37,264 nucleotides of DNA, from assembly GCA_021201635.1 (NCBI GenBank), contig JAJQEM010000157.1, forward strand, positions 1 to 37,264, in the 5' to 3' direction. Source of the stretch: Clostridiales bacterium. Its GTDB lineage: Bacteria > Bacillota > Clostridia > Oscillospirales > Oscillospiraceae. The translations under genes and the position numbers were made by a program. Below are positions 6,429 to 14,995 of this stretch, piece after piece (the stretch's first letter is position 1; each line of letters starts with the position of its first letter). The notes beneath the pieces are model-generated. The model had not been told where the DNA came from and made no database searches. It saw nothing but the letters and a program-made list of their open reading frames with translations.

Positions 6429-8885
6429 ATGAACAAAGAACGGAAGATCCGCGAGGCGGGCAAGGCGGCGAACCGGCTGGTGTTCAGCCGTTCGGTCAAG
6501 CTGATGATCGTGTTCGGCATCGTCATCTTTATCCCTCTCATCTGGCAGCTCTATCAGCTTCAGATCGTGCAGCACGACGAGCTGGAGGAGATGGCAGTCA
6601 GCCAGCAGACATCCCAACTCTCGGTCAGCGCTTCCCGGGGAACCGTTTACGACGCCAACGGCAACGTACTGGCCATCAGCTCTACTGTCTACGACATTAT
6701 CATCTCCCCCAAGGCCATCGTCGAGAAGCAGCAGTCTCTGGACGAGAGCCTGGAGAACGCCAAGGAGAAGGGGAATGACACCTCCGATTATGATTGGAAC
6801 GTGGAGGATGTGGTCTGCTCTCAGCTGGCTGAGATTCTGGATCTGGACGAGGAGGAGCTCCACGAGAAGTGCCAGGACACCGACAGCCAGTACAAGCGTC
6901 TGGCCACCAAGGTGGAGTCTGACGTGGAGGACCAGGTGCGTGCGCTGATCGACGAGTATGACCTCACCGGCTGCGTCTATCTCCAACCCAATACCAAGCG
7001 GTATTATCCCTACGGGGATATGGCTGCCCAGATCATCGGCTTTACCAACGCCGACGGGGACGGAGCGTACGGCCTGGAGGCCAAGTACAACGACGAGCTC
7101 TCCGGCACGCCGGGCTATATCGTCACCGCCGTGGACGAGGACGGCACCGACCTGCTCAACTTTTTCCAGGACTACTACGACGCCGAGGATGGCAGCGACA
7201 TCTACCTGACCCTGGATGCCAACATCCAGGAGTATTGCGAGAGCCTGCTGGAGGAGTACTGCGAGAAGTACGAAACCACCAACGGCGGCACCATCATTGT
7301 CATGGAGTGCGATACCGGTGCCATCCTGGGCATGGCCTCCTCTCCTGGCTTCGACCTGAACAACTACAGTACCATCGAAGATGAGGACCTGCTGGACGAG
7401 GTGGAGGAGAACGCCCAGGCGCTGGTGGAGGAGTCCGAGGCGGAGGTGGCCGAGGCCATCGCCCAGGCGGAAAAGGAGGGCCTGACCCTCACCGAGGAGG
7501 AGACCACCGCCCTGGACTATGACTCCGCTTACAGTCAGGCCTATTCCGAGATGCTCTACTCCCTGTGGACGAACAAGGCCATCACCGACACCTATGAGCC
7601 CGGCTCCACCTTCAAGGCCCTGGTCCTGGCCGCCGCTCTGGAGGAGGGAGTTGTGGACGAGAACAGCACCTTCTACTGCGAGGGCAGCACCGAGCTGGAC
7701 ATCTACACCATCGGCTGCTCCGGCATCCACGGCACCCAGACCCTGGCAGAAGCCATCGGCCACTCCTGCAACATGGCACTGCTGGACATTGGCCAGCGGT
7801 TGGGGTACTCCACCTTCTATCAGTACTTCTACAACTTCGGTATTATGGAAACCACAGGCATTGGCCTGCCCTATGAGAACATCGGCGAGGTGTGGAGCTA
7901 CAGCGACTTCAACATCACTGAGCTGGCCACTGCCTCCTTTGGACAGCGGTTCGAGGTGACGCCCATTCAGATGATTACCGCCTTCAATGCGGTGGTCAAC
8001 GGGGGCTATCTCTACACCCCCTATGTGGTGGATAAGATTGTAGATTCGGATGGCAACACTACCTATGAGGCGGAGGCCACCGCCGTCCGCCAGGTCATCA
8101 GCGAGGAGACCAGCCAGACCTGCGCCGAGATTTTGGAAGGAGTCGTCTCCAAGTACACCGGCAAGAACGCCTATCAGGCGGGCTACCGCATCGGCGGCAA
8201 GACCGGTACCTCCCAGACCCTGGTGGACGGGGAGAACATCGTCTCCTTTATGGGTTTTGCCCCGGCGGACGACCCGGACGTGATCGTTCTGGTCATCTTT
8301 GACCGTCCCCTGGCAGTGGACGGCGGCGACTATACCTCCTCCGGCCTCTACATCTCCGGCGGCAACATGGCCGCTCCGGTGGCGGGAAAGCTGCTGGCCA
8401 AGGTTCTGGACTACCGGGGCTATGAGAAATCCTACAGCTCTGACGACCTGACCGGTGAGTTGACCTCTGTCCCCGACCTGACCGGACAGACCGAGGCCCA
8501 GGCGGAGCAGACCCTGAACAACAAGAAGCTGACCTACCGGGTGGTGGGCAACGGCGACACCGTCACCGGACAGATTCCCTCCTCCGGGACATACATCCCG
8601 CAAAACAGCACTGTCATCCTCTACATGGGGGAGGAGGTGCCCACCGACAATGTGGAGATGCCTAACCTGAAGGGGCTGACCCCGGACCAGGTGGTGGATG
8701 TGCTCAACGACCTGGGGCTGTATATGCAGGCCACCGGCACCTCCGGATACTACACCAGCACCACCGCCTGTGTCAGTCAGAGCATCTCCGCTGGGACCAG
8801 CGTTAAACGGGGCACCCTGCTGACGGTGGAGTTCGAGGACACAGACACCTCGGACGCAGACACCAGCACCGGGCTGACGGATTAG
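6429..8885 (+). CDS. spoVD: Class B penicillin-binding protein with two PASTA domains (SpoVD/FtsI type)
   Basis: This 818-residue transpeptidase cross-links peptidoglycan in division or in the spore cortex. One N-terminal membrane segment is visible at about 24-45, then the PBP dimer domain (SASRGTVYDANGNVLA). The transpeptidase motifs are all present: SxxK as STFK with Ser393, SxN as SCN at 446-448, and KTGT from Lys591. Two PASTA repeats follow, at about 678-735 and 740-800, each starting like VPDLTG or MPNLKG; these usually bind peptidoglycan or muropeptides. PASTA-bearing class B PBPs at this locus in Firmicutes are SpoVD or PBP2B; which role applies here cannot be told. An acidic Glu/Ala-rich insertion of about 50 residues (roughly 319-370) precedes the STFK motif. 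It starts 40 bases after a terminator. Confidence 0.93.
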   Translation: MNKERKIREAGKAANRLVFSRSVKLMIVFGIVIFIPLIWQLYQLQIVQHDELEEMAVSQQTSQLSVSASRGTVYDANGNVLAISSTVYDIIISPKAIVEKQQSLDESLENAKEKGNDTSDYDWNVEDVVCSQLAEILDLDEEELHEKCQDTDSQYKRLATKVESDVEDQVRALIDEYDLTGCVYLQPNTKRYYPYGDMAAQIIGFTNADGDGAYGLEAKYNDELSGTPGYIVTAVDEDGTDLLNFFQDYYDAEDGSDIYLTLDANIQEYCESLLEEYCEKYETTNGGTIIVMECDTGAILGMASSPGFDLNNYSTIEDEDLLDEVEENAQALVEESEAEVAEAIAQAEKEGLTLTEEETTALDYDSAYSQAYSEMLYSLWTNKAITDTYEPGSTFKALVLAAALEEGVVDENSTFYCEGSTELDIYTIGCSGIHGTQTLAEAIGHSCNMALLDIGQRLGYSTFYQYFYNFGIMETTGIGLPYENIGEVWSYSDFNITELATASFGQRFEVTPIQMITAFNAVVNGGYLYTPYVVDKIVDSDGNTTYEAEATAVRQVISEETSQTCAEILEGVVSKYTGKNAYQAGYRIGGKTGTSQTLVDGENIVSFMGFAPADDPDVIVLVIFDRPLAVDGGDYTSSGLYISGGNMAAPVAGKLLAKVLDYRGYEKSYSSDDLTGELTSVPDLTGQTEAQAEQTLNNKKLTYRVVGNGDTVTGQIPSSGTYIPQNSTVILYMGEEVPTDNVEMPNLKGLTPDQVVDVLNDLGLYMQATGTSGYYTSTTACVSQSISAGTSVKRGTLLTVEFEDTDTSDADTSTGLTD

Positions 8886-9023
8886 ACTTTTTCACACAAT
8901 AACAGTAGAAAGAGAAGGCCAAATGTGATATGCTAGGGGCCGGGACAGTGTGATCCTGCCAGGAGACGGGCGAAAACCGGAGAGACTGTCCGCGGCGCAT
9001 TTGGCATACAGGAGGTTCCAAAG
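8886..9023. other. spoVD-mraY intergenic leader with a stem-loop
   Basis: GGACAGT (8943-8949) can pair with ACTGTCC (8985-8991), enclosing about 35 bases that contain a smaller TCCT/AGGA hairpin. There is no T run. A TATGCT at about 8931-8936 lacks a matching -35, so I do not call a promoter. Confidence 0.35.
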
Positions 9024-10013
9024 ATGAGAGTTGTACTCAGTTTAGTGATTTCGTTCCTGGTCTCCTATGGGATGGGCCGGATTTTGATCCCCCGGCTGAT
9101 CGCCCTCCATGCAGGGCAGACCATCAAGGAGATCGGGCCGAACTGGCATATGTCCAAGCAGGGAACACCCACCATGGGAGGCATCATGTTCATCATGGGC
9201 ATTCTGGTGGCCCTGCTGCTGGCGGGCATCCCGGACTTTCTGGAGGGTGACTTCGGCGGACTGTTCGTCTATCTCTTTGCCCTGGTGTTCGGGGGCATCG
9301 GCTTCTTCGACGATTTCATGAAGGTGAAGTACAAGAAAAATGAGGGGCTGACTGCGCCTCAGAAATTCCTGCTCCAGCTGGCGGCGGCGATCCTGTTTAT
9401 CGTCCTCATGCGCTCCTTTGGTTATCTCCAGTCCCATCTGTATATCCCCTTTTTCAACGTGACTGTTGAGATCCCCTGGGTGGTCTATATGATCTTTGCC
9501 GCCTTCGTCATCGTAGGCACGGTGAACTCGGTGAATCTGACCGACGGGGTGGACGGCCTGTCCTCCGGGGTGACCATGCCGGTGGCTCTGTTCTATGTGG
9601 CGGTAGCCGCCTACTGGGGCTACACCGAGCTGGGGGTCTTTGCCGCCGCCATCTTCGGCGGGCTGTGCGCCTTCCTGATTTACAACTTCCACCCGGCCAA
9701 GGCCTTTATGGGAGACACTGGTTCCCTGTTTCTGGGCGGCGCTGTGGCGGGGCTGGCCTTTGCCCTGGACATCCCCCTGGCCCTCATCCTGGTGGGCATC
9801 ATCTATATCGCCGAGACCCTGAGCGACATCATCCAGGTGACCTACTTCAAGGCCACCCACGGTAAGCGCATCTTCCGCATGGCGCCCCTCCACCACCACC
9901 TGGAGCTGGGGGGCTGGAGCGAGGAGAAGCTGTTCGCCGTCTTTACCACCATCTCGGCGGCGGCCTGTATCCTGGCCTTCTGGGGGGTTATGGACCGCTT
10001 CCCCACAGTGTGA
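9024..10013 (+). CDS. mraY: Phospho-N-acetylmuramoyl-pentapeptide-transferase
   Basis: MraY transfers phospho-MurNAc-pentapeptide from UDP to undecaprenyl phosphate, making lipid I in the cytoplasmic membrane. The 329-residue protein has about ten hydrophobic segments. Conserved blocks are visible: GTPTMGGIMFI near residue 50, FFDDFMKVKYKKNEGL with the Asp-Asp pair, NSVNLTDGVDGLSSG, FMGDTGSLFLGG, and the C-terminal MAPLHHHLELGGWSE. It starts at ATG 9024 behind an AGGAGG site. In most bacteria murF precedes and murD follows mraY; both are missing here, so the UDP-MurNAc-pentapeptide ligases must be encoded elsewhere. Confidence 0.97.
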   Translation: MRVVLSLVISFLVSYGMGRILIPRLIALHAGQTIKEIGPNWHMSKQGTPTMGGIMFIMGILVALLLAGIPDFLEGDFGGLFVYLFALVFGGIGFFDDFMKVKYKKNEGLTAPQKFLLQLAAAILFIVLMRSFGYLQSHLYIPFFNVTVEIPWVVYMIFAAFVIVGTVNSVNLTDGVDGLSSGVTMPVALFYVAVAAYWGYTELGVFAAAIFGGLCAFLIYNFHPAKAFMGDTGSLFLGGAVAGLAFALDIPLALILVGIIYIAETLSDIIQVTYFKATHGKRIFRMAPLHHHLELGGWSEEKLFAVFTTISAAACILAFWGVMDRFPTV

Positions 10014-10078
10014 GGGGAAGGCACCTGTATCCCATGGAGGATGGCGGTCTTGTCTGCCGTCCGTGAAAGGAGCAACCA

Positions 10079-11383
10079 ATGGCGTGGAAAACGAATCGGG
10101 ATACGCCCCGTGACCAGCAGTGGGCGAAAGGGCCCATCGACCTGCCCTTTCTGGCCCTGACCCTGCTGCTGCTGGGCATCGGGCTGGTCATGCTGTATTC
10201 CGCCTCCTCCTATACCGCCAGCACCGAGGCGGTCTCCAACTATGACGCAGCCTACTACTTTAAGCGGCAGGCCGTTTTTGCGGCCATCGGCATTGCGGTC
10301 ATGTACATCGTCTCCAAGATCGACTATCAGCAGATGCGCTGGCTGGGCGCTGTCGCCCTGGCCATTGCCATCTTCCTGCTAATCTTTGTGCTCATCCCCA
10401 CCCCCTTCAGCGTGGTGAGCAACAATGCCCGCCGTTGGATCAGCCTGGGCTTTACCACCTTCCAGCCCTCGGAGATCGCCAAGATCGCCGTGGTCATGTA
10501 TTTTGCATCCAGCTTATCCAAGCGCCCCCTGGCCCAGCTCCGCAGCGAGCATCCCCAGCCGGAAAAGCCCCGGGGCCGCCGCCCCAGGGGAGCCATCCGG
10601 GGCTTCTTCTACGACATGGGGACGATGTTCCGCCAGTTCCGCAAGCTGCCCGCCATCCAGGGCATCTATCGGTTTGGACAGCGCATCGGCCTGTGGGAGC
10701 TGATCCCCTATGTGGTGGTGCTGCTTGTCATCGGCGTGCTGCTGCTCATGGAGCCCCACCTGTCCGGCTTCCTGCTGGTCATGGTGGCCGCCGCCGCCAT
10801 CCTGTTCGCCTCCGGCGTCCACTGGGGCTGGTTCGTGGCGGGCGGCTGCGCCGTGGCGGGGGCGTTGGGCGTCATCGTCTTTGTCATCGGCTACAACAGC
10901 AGCCGTATCGCCGTCTGGCTGGACCCCTGGTCCGACGCCTCCGGTACGGGCTATCAGATCATTCAGGGCCTCTACGCCATCGCCTCCGGCGGGCTGTCCG
11001 GCCTGGGCTTCGGGGAGAGCCGACAGAAATTTGGCTACGTCCCCGAGGAGCAGAACGACCTGATCTTCTCCATCGTCTGCGAGGAGCTGGGCTTTATCGG
11101 GGCCACTATCATCATCATCCTGTTTGCCATGCTGGTGCTCCGGGGCTACTGGCTGGCCCTCCACTCCCGGGACCGGTTCGGCTCCCTGCTCATCGTGGGC
11201 ATTATCACCCTGCTGGCGGTCCAGGTATTCCTGAACATCGCCGTGGTCACCAACCTGATCCCCAACACCGGCATCGCCCTGCCCTTCTTCAGTTACGGAG
11301 GCACCGCATTGGTGATACAGCTGGCGGAGATGGGGGTCGTCCTGTCGGTCTCCCGGCAGATACCTGCGCCCAAACAGGGCTGA
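10079..11383 (+). CDS. ftsW: FtsW, SEDS-family peptidoglycan glycosyltransferase
   Basis: FtsW polymerises lipid II into septal glycan together with a class B PBP. The 434-residue product has about ten membrane segments. Motifs include the opening GLVMLYSAS, ARRWISLGFTTFQPSEIAK with the SEDS Pro-Ser-Glu, and NTGIALPFFSYGGTALV near the C-terminus. Between roughly residues 145 and 205 lies a basic, Pro/Arg-rich stretch (EKPRGRRPRGAIRGFFYD) that looks like an enlarged loop. RodA and SpoVE are close relatives; position next to mraY and murG favours FtsW or SpoVE. GAAAGGAGC is the ribosome site. Confidence 0.94.
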   Translation: MAWKTNRDTPRDQQWAKGPIDLPFLALTLLLLGIGLVMLYSASSYTASTEAVSNYDAAYYFKRQAVFAAIGIAVMYIVSKIDYQQMRWLGAVALAIAIFLLIFVLIPTPFSVVSNNARRWISLGFTTFQPSEIAKIAVVMYFASSLSKRPLAQLRSEHPQPEKPRGRRPRGAIRGFFYDMGTMFRQFRKLPAIQGIYRFGQRIGLWELIPYVVVLLVIGVLLLMEPHLSGFLLVMVAAAAILFASGVHWGWFVAGGCAVAGALGVIVFVIGYNSSRIAVWLDPWSDASGTGYQIIQGLYAIASGGLSGLGFGESRQKFGYVPEEQNDLIFSIVCEELGFIGATIIIILFAMLVLRGYWLALHSRDRFGSLLIVGIITLLAVQVFLNIAVVTNLIPNTGIALPFFSYGGTALVIQLAEMGVVLSVSRQIPAPKQG

Positions 11384-11414
11384 TCTCTATTGTTGAATTT
11401 GTGAGGAAACGAGC

Positions 11415-12539
11415 GTGAGAGTGTTATTCACCTGCGGCGGTACCGCCGGACATATCAACCCCGGTCTGGCCCTGGCCCGGATGTTTCAGGAGCGGGACGG
11501 AGCGGAAATTCTCTTCGTGGGTGCGGACGGCGGCATGGAGCAGGAGCTGATCCCCAGAGAGGGCTTTCCCATCCGCACCGTCACGATCTCCAGCTTTTAC
11601 CGTTCGCTGAGCCTGGCGGGGATTCGGCACAACCTGAAAACGGTGAAAAACCTGGTGGTCTCCCGCCGCCAGGCTGCGCAGATTTTGGACGACTTTCAGC
11701 CCGATCTGGTGGTGGGGACGGGCGGTTACGCCTCCTATCCCGTAGTGCGGGCGGCGGCCAAACGGGGCATCCCCACCGCCGTCCACGAGTCCAACGCCGA
11801 ACCTGGACTCACCACCAAGACCCTGGCCAAAGAGGTGGACAAGGTGATGGTGGGCTTTGAGGAGAGCCGGAAGCACTACCCCCATCCGGAGCGGGTGGAG
11901 GTCACCGGCACGCCCGTCCGGGAGGACTTTTTCCACCTGACCCGTCAGGAGGCCCGGGACGCCCTGGGCTATGACGACGAGCGCCCGGTGGTGCTGACCA
12001 CCTGGGGCAGCCTGGGGGCCCAGGTGATGAACGAGCATATGGTAGATTTCGTCTGCCGGGAGTGCCGGGAGGGAACCCCCTTCCACCACATCTACGGCGT
12101 GGGCCAGCGGTACTATCCCCGGGTCACCGAGGAGCTGAAAAATCGGGGCATCGACCTGAAGGATTACCCCAGAGTGGATCTGCGGGAGTATATCTACGAT
12201 ATGCCGGAGTGCATGGCGGCGGCGGACGTGGTGCTCAGCCGGGCGGGAGCCTCCACCATTGCGGAGATCTCCGCCATCGCAAAGCCCAGTATTCTGGTGC
12301 CCAGCCCCAATGTCACCGCCAACCATCAGGAGAAAAACGCCCGTGTCCTTTCCGAGCAGGGGGGCGCTGTCCTGATGCTGGAGCCGGACTGCACCGGCGA
12401 CAAGCTCTATGACCAGGTGGTATCCATGCTCTCTGACCGTCCCGGCCTGGAGCGGATGAGCCGGGCCCTGACCCGGACGGGTATTTCCGACGCAAATGAG
12501 CGGATCTACCAGGTCTTGAAACGACTTTTGAAGCACTGA
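11415..12539 (+). CDS. murG: UDP-GlcNAc:lipid I N-acetylglucosaminyltransferase
   Basis: MurG adds GlcNAc to lipid I on the inner face of the membrane, producing lipid II. The 374-residue GT28 enzyme opens with the glycine-rich loop CGGTAGHINPGLAL. The second family block, VLSRAGASTIAEISAIAKP, and the following NHQEKNARVL stretch contain the UDP-GlcNAc-binding residues. The start is GTG or ATG near 11415 in the sequence GAGCGTGAGAGTG; I take the GTG at 11415, which gives the usual MRVLFTCGGT start behind GTGAGGAAACG. It lies 31 bases after ftsW and 59 bases before murA, consistent with one transcript. Confidence 0.96.
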   Translation: MRVLFTCGGTAGHINPGLALARMFQERDGAEILFVGADGGMEQELIPREGFPIRTVTISSFYRSLSLAGIRHNLKTVKNLVVSRRQAAQILDDFQPDLVVGTGGYASYPVVRAAAKRGIPTAVHESNAEPGLTTKTLAKEVDKVMVGFEESRKHYPHPERVEVTGTPVREDFFHLTRQEARDALGYDDERPVVLTTWGSLGAQVMNEHMVDFVCRECREGTPFHHIYGVGQRYYPRVTEELKNRGIDLKDYPRVDLREYIYDMPECMAAADVVLSRAGASTIAEISAIAKPSILVPSPNVTANHQEKNARVLSEQGGAVLMLEPDCTGDKLYDQVVSMLSDRPGLERMSRALTRTGISDANERIYQVLKRLLKH

Positions 12540-12598
12540 TATGCACCTCTGCCCCTTTCCCCTCATAGAATGACACAAAATCATGGGGAGGAAACGGT

Positions 12599-13849
12599 AT
12601 GAGCGTGATTGTGATCTCCGGCGGGCGGCGGCTGGAGGGCTGTGTCCCTGTCCAGGGCTCGAAGAACAGTGTGCTGCCCATTTTGGCGGCGTCTCTGCTC
12701 TCCGGCTGTGTCAGCGTGATACATAATTGCCCTGACCTGTCCGACGTGGCGGCTTCGGTGGCCATTCTGGAGCACCTGGGCTGTCGGATTGCCCGGGAGG
12801 GGGACACGATAACGGTGGACTCCAGCACTCTGGATCGCTGCGACATCCCGGAGCACCTCATGCGGGAGATGCGCTCGTCTGCGATCTTCCTGGGAGCAGT
12901 GCTGGCCCGGACGGGGGAGGCGAGGCTCTCTATGCCTGGAGGCTGTGAGCTGGGGCCCCGGCCCATCGACCTGCACCTGTCCGCCCTCCGCCGTCTGGGG
13001 GCGGAGATCGCCGAGCAGGGGGGAGGCCTCCGCTGCTCGGCCCGGAGCCTCCAGGGCTGCGACATCAGCCTGACAATCCCCAGCGTGGGAGCCACGGAGA
13101 ACGCTATGCTGGCCGCCTGCGCCGCCAGAGGGCGGACGGCCATCTACAACGCCGCCCGGGAGCCGGAGATCGTAGACCTCCAGCGGTTCCTCTGCGCCTG
13201 CGGCGCAAAGGTCCGGGGAGCGGGCAGCGACCTGGTGGTGATCGATGGAAGCGTGCCCCTCCATTCGGCGGAACACCGGGTCATCGCAGACCGCATCTGC
13301 GCCGCCACCTGGCTGGCGGCAGGGGCCGCCGCAGGAGGAGAGATCGAGGTGGAGGGCGTCCCCAGAGAGCAGCTTCTCCCCGTCACCGACCTGCTGGCCC
13401 AAGCGGGCTGTGATGTCCGGGAGGAGTCGCAGCGGGTGACCCTCATCAGCGACGGATACCTCCGGGCGGTCCCTCCGGTACGGACTGCTTCCTATCCTGG
13501 CTTTCCCACTGACGCCCATCCTCCGGTTATGGCTGCCCTGACGAAAGGGACGGGAACCACCGTCTTTGTGGAGATGATGTTTGAAAACCGCTACCGCCAC
13601 ACCCAGGAGCTGGCCCGTATGGGGGCGGACATCCGAGTGGAGGGCCGGGTGGCGGTGGTCTGCGGCGTGCCCGGATTGCAGGGGGCCAGACTGGAGGCGG
13701 CGGATCTCCGGGGCGGAGCCGCCCTGGTGGTGGCGGCCCTGGCCGCAGAGGGGGAGAGCCGCATCGGCGGCCTCCACCATCTGGACCGGGGCTATGAGCG
13801 ACTGACCGAGACCCTGCGCTCCCTGGGGGCGGATATTGTCCGGGTGTGA
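12599..13849 (+). CDS. murA: UDP-N-acetylglucosamine 1-carboxyvinyltransferase
   Basis: MurA transfers enolpyruvate from PEP to UDP-GlcNAc, the first committed step of peptidoglycan synthesis. The 416-residue product has the key residues in place: Lys22 in GSKNSVLP, Cys116 in MPGGCELGPRPID (the Cys attacked by fosfomycin), the TDAHPP Asp and the C-terminal RGYERL Arg. A Cys rather than Asp at 116 predicts the fosfomycin-sensitive form of the active site. Several surface positions diverge from the common MurA, so it may be one of two paralogues in the genome; this is inference. The AGGAAACGG site precedes the ATG. Confidence 0.94.
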   Translation: MSVIVISGGRRLEGCVPVQGSKNSVLPILAASLLSGCVSVIHNCPDLSDVAASVAILEHLGCRIAREGDTITVDSSTLDRCDIPEHLMREMRSSAIFLGAVLARTGEARLSMPGGCELGPRPIDLHLSALRRLGAEIAEQGGGLRCSARSLQGCDISLTIPSVGATENAMLAACAARGRTAIYNAAREPEIVDLQRFLCACGAKVRGAGSDLVVIDGSVPLHSAEHRVIADRICAATWLAAGAAAGGEIEVEGVPREQLLPVTDLLAQAGCDVREESQRVTLISDGYLRAVPPVRTASYPGFPTDAHPPVMAALTKGTGTTVFVEMMFENRYRHTQELARMGADIRVEGRVAVVCGVPGLQGARLEAADLRGGAALVVAALAAEGESRIGGLHHLDRGYERLTETLRSLGADIVRV

Positions 13850-13884
13850 CACAGCCCGTGCGACACAAAAGGAGACAATGCCTT

Positions 13885-14661
13885 ATGGCAACGGTACGCA
13901 AGCACAAGCGAAAAGAGCGCCGGAGCAGCCAGTCCCTGTTTCGTCTATATATTCTGCTGTCGGTGGTGCTCATCGTGGCCGCCGTGGTGGCTGGCTCCCT
14001 GGTATTCTTTAAGGTCCACACCTTCCGGGTGGAGGGCAACGAGCGCTACACCGAGGAGGAACTGCTAGCGGCGGCGGGCATCGAGGAGGACACCAACCTT
14101 TTTCAGATCCCACGGCGGGAGATCGCCCAAGAGATGGAACTGTCTCTGCCCTATCTGAAGGAGGTCACCATCCGGCTGATTCCGCCGGAGACGGTGCTCA
14201 TCCAGGTCACGGAGACGGAGCCCGCCGCAGCGGTGGAGACGGACGGCAAGATCTGGTACATTGACTATGAGGGAAAGCTGCTGGAGCAGGTGGAGGAGAA
14301 CGGCGGCTATCCCACGGTCACCGGACTGACTCTCCTGGCCCCCTCTGCGGGCACCGATCTGGCGGTGGCAGAGGAGGACAGCCTGAAGGAAAAGGGCCTG
14401 CTGGGGCTGCTCTCCGCTTTGAATGAGCGGGAGGAGTTGGACCGGGTCACCTCCTTTGATCTGACCGATTCCGCCACCGTGACCATGCTCTACGACGGAC
14501 GGCTCCGGGTGAAAATGGGCCTCAACGACGATTTTGAATACGACCTGAAAATGCTCCAGGCTGCCCATGAGAGCTACATCGACGAAAACTGGTCCGACTC
14601 GGACACCGGCGAGCTGGACATGACCAAGACGGACGTGGCGGCAGCCCTGAGCAAGGACTGA
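13885..14661 (+). CDS. divIB: DivIB/FtsQ cell-division protein with POTRA domain
   Basis: The 258-residue product is a bitopic divisome protein that forms a complex with FtsL and DivIC/FtsB. A Lys/Arg-rich cytoplasmic tail is followed by one membrane segment at about 19-42. A FtsQ-type POTRA domain follows (FRVEGNERYTEEELLAAAGI) and then the beta domain (ETEPAAAVETDGKIWYID). I start it at ATG 13885, which has AAAGGAGA at about 13868-13874; a GTG at 13846 overlapping the murA stop would add 13 basic residues and is less likely. It ends 334 bases before ftsZ, in a separate transcription unit. Confidence 0.88.
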   Translation: MATVRKHKRKERRSSQSLFRLYILLSVVLIVAAVVAGSLVFFKVHTFRVEGNERYTEEELLAAAGIEEDTNLFQIPRREIAQEMELSLPYLKEVTIRLIPPETVLIQVTETEPAAAVETDGKIWYIDYEGKLLEQVEENGGYPTVTGLTLLAPSAGTDLAVAEEDSLKEKGLLGLLSALNEREELDRVTSFDLTDSATVTMLYDGRLRVKMGLNDDFEYDLKMLQAAHESYIDENWSDSDTGELDMTKTDVAAALSKD

Positions 14662-14995
14662 CGGTTAAGGCCGAAAATAGACCGGAATACCGCCTCCCAG
14701 GACGGGAAAGACTGTCGAACGGACAGAACTGCCTCTGAAAAAAACATTCGGAAATTCGGCAGAGGGTATTGACCAGCCGCCAGATTCCGTTTACAATAAT
14801 GAATAGTTCATCACCGCCAGGCGGTTGATTTCATAGGGCATTTGACCTCACTCTGTGCCCAGAACAGTAATTTAAGTAAGCATTTTTGCGGCATGCAGGT
14901 CCGTCGGCCCTGCGCTGCCGTCACCACAGCACCCATCCATGACCGCACATCAGAAGGGCCAGACAGAGGGCCGAATGACATAGGAGGAAACAAAA
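14662..14995. other. divIB-ftsZ intergenic region with a long ftsZ leader
   Basis: There is no gene in these 334 bases. A promoter lies at 14769-14797, leaving a leader of about 190 bases before ftsZ. The leader contains short repeats such as GGGCCAGACAGAGGGCC near 14956, and a second TTGACC near 14848 without a good -10. I cannot assign the leader to a known regulator class. Confidence 0.5.
14769..14797 (+). promoter_or_regulatory. Promoter of ftsZ
   Basis: TTGACC (14769-14774), a 17-base spacer and TACAAT (14792-14797) match sigma-A well. Transcription would start near 14804. Confidence 0.72.

Noticed and set aside
6261-8603. 780-residue open frame on the minus strand opposite spoVD
   Set aside because: It is antisense to a gene with complete PBP motifs. 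Its sequence is low-complexity Gly/Val/Leu/His, typical of the complement of GC-rich codons.
8925-8940. TATGCT as a promoter for mraY
   Set aside because: The hexamer at the correct upstream spacing (TAGAAA) is a poor -35.
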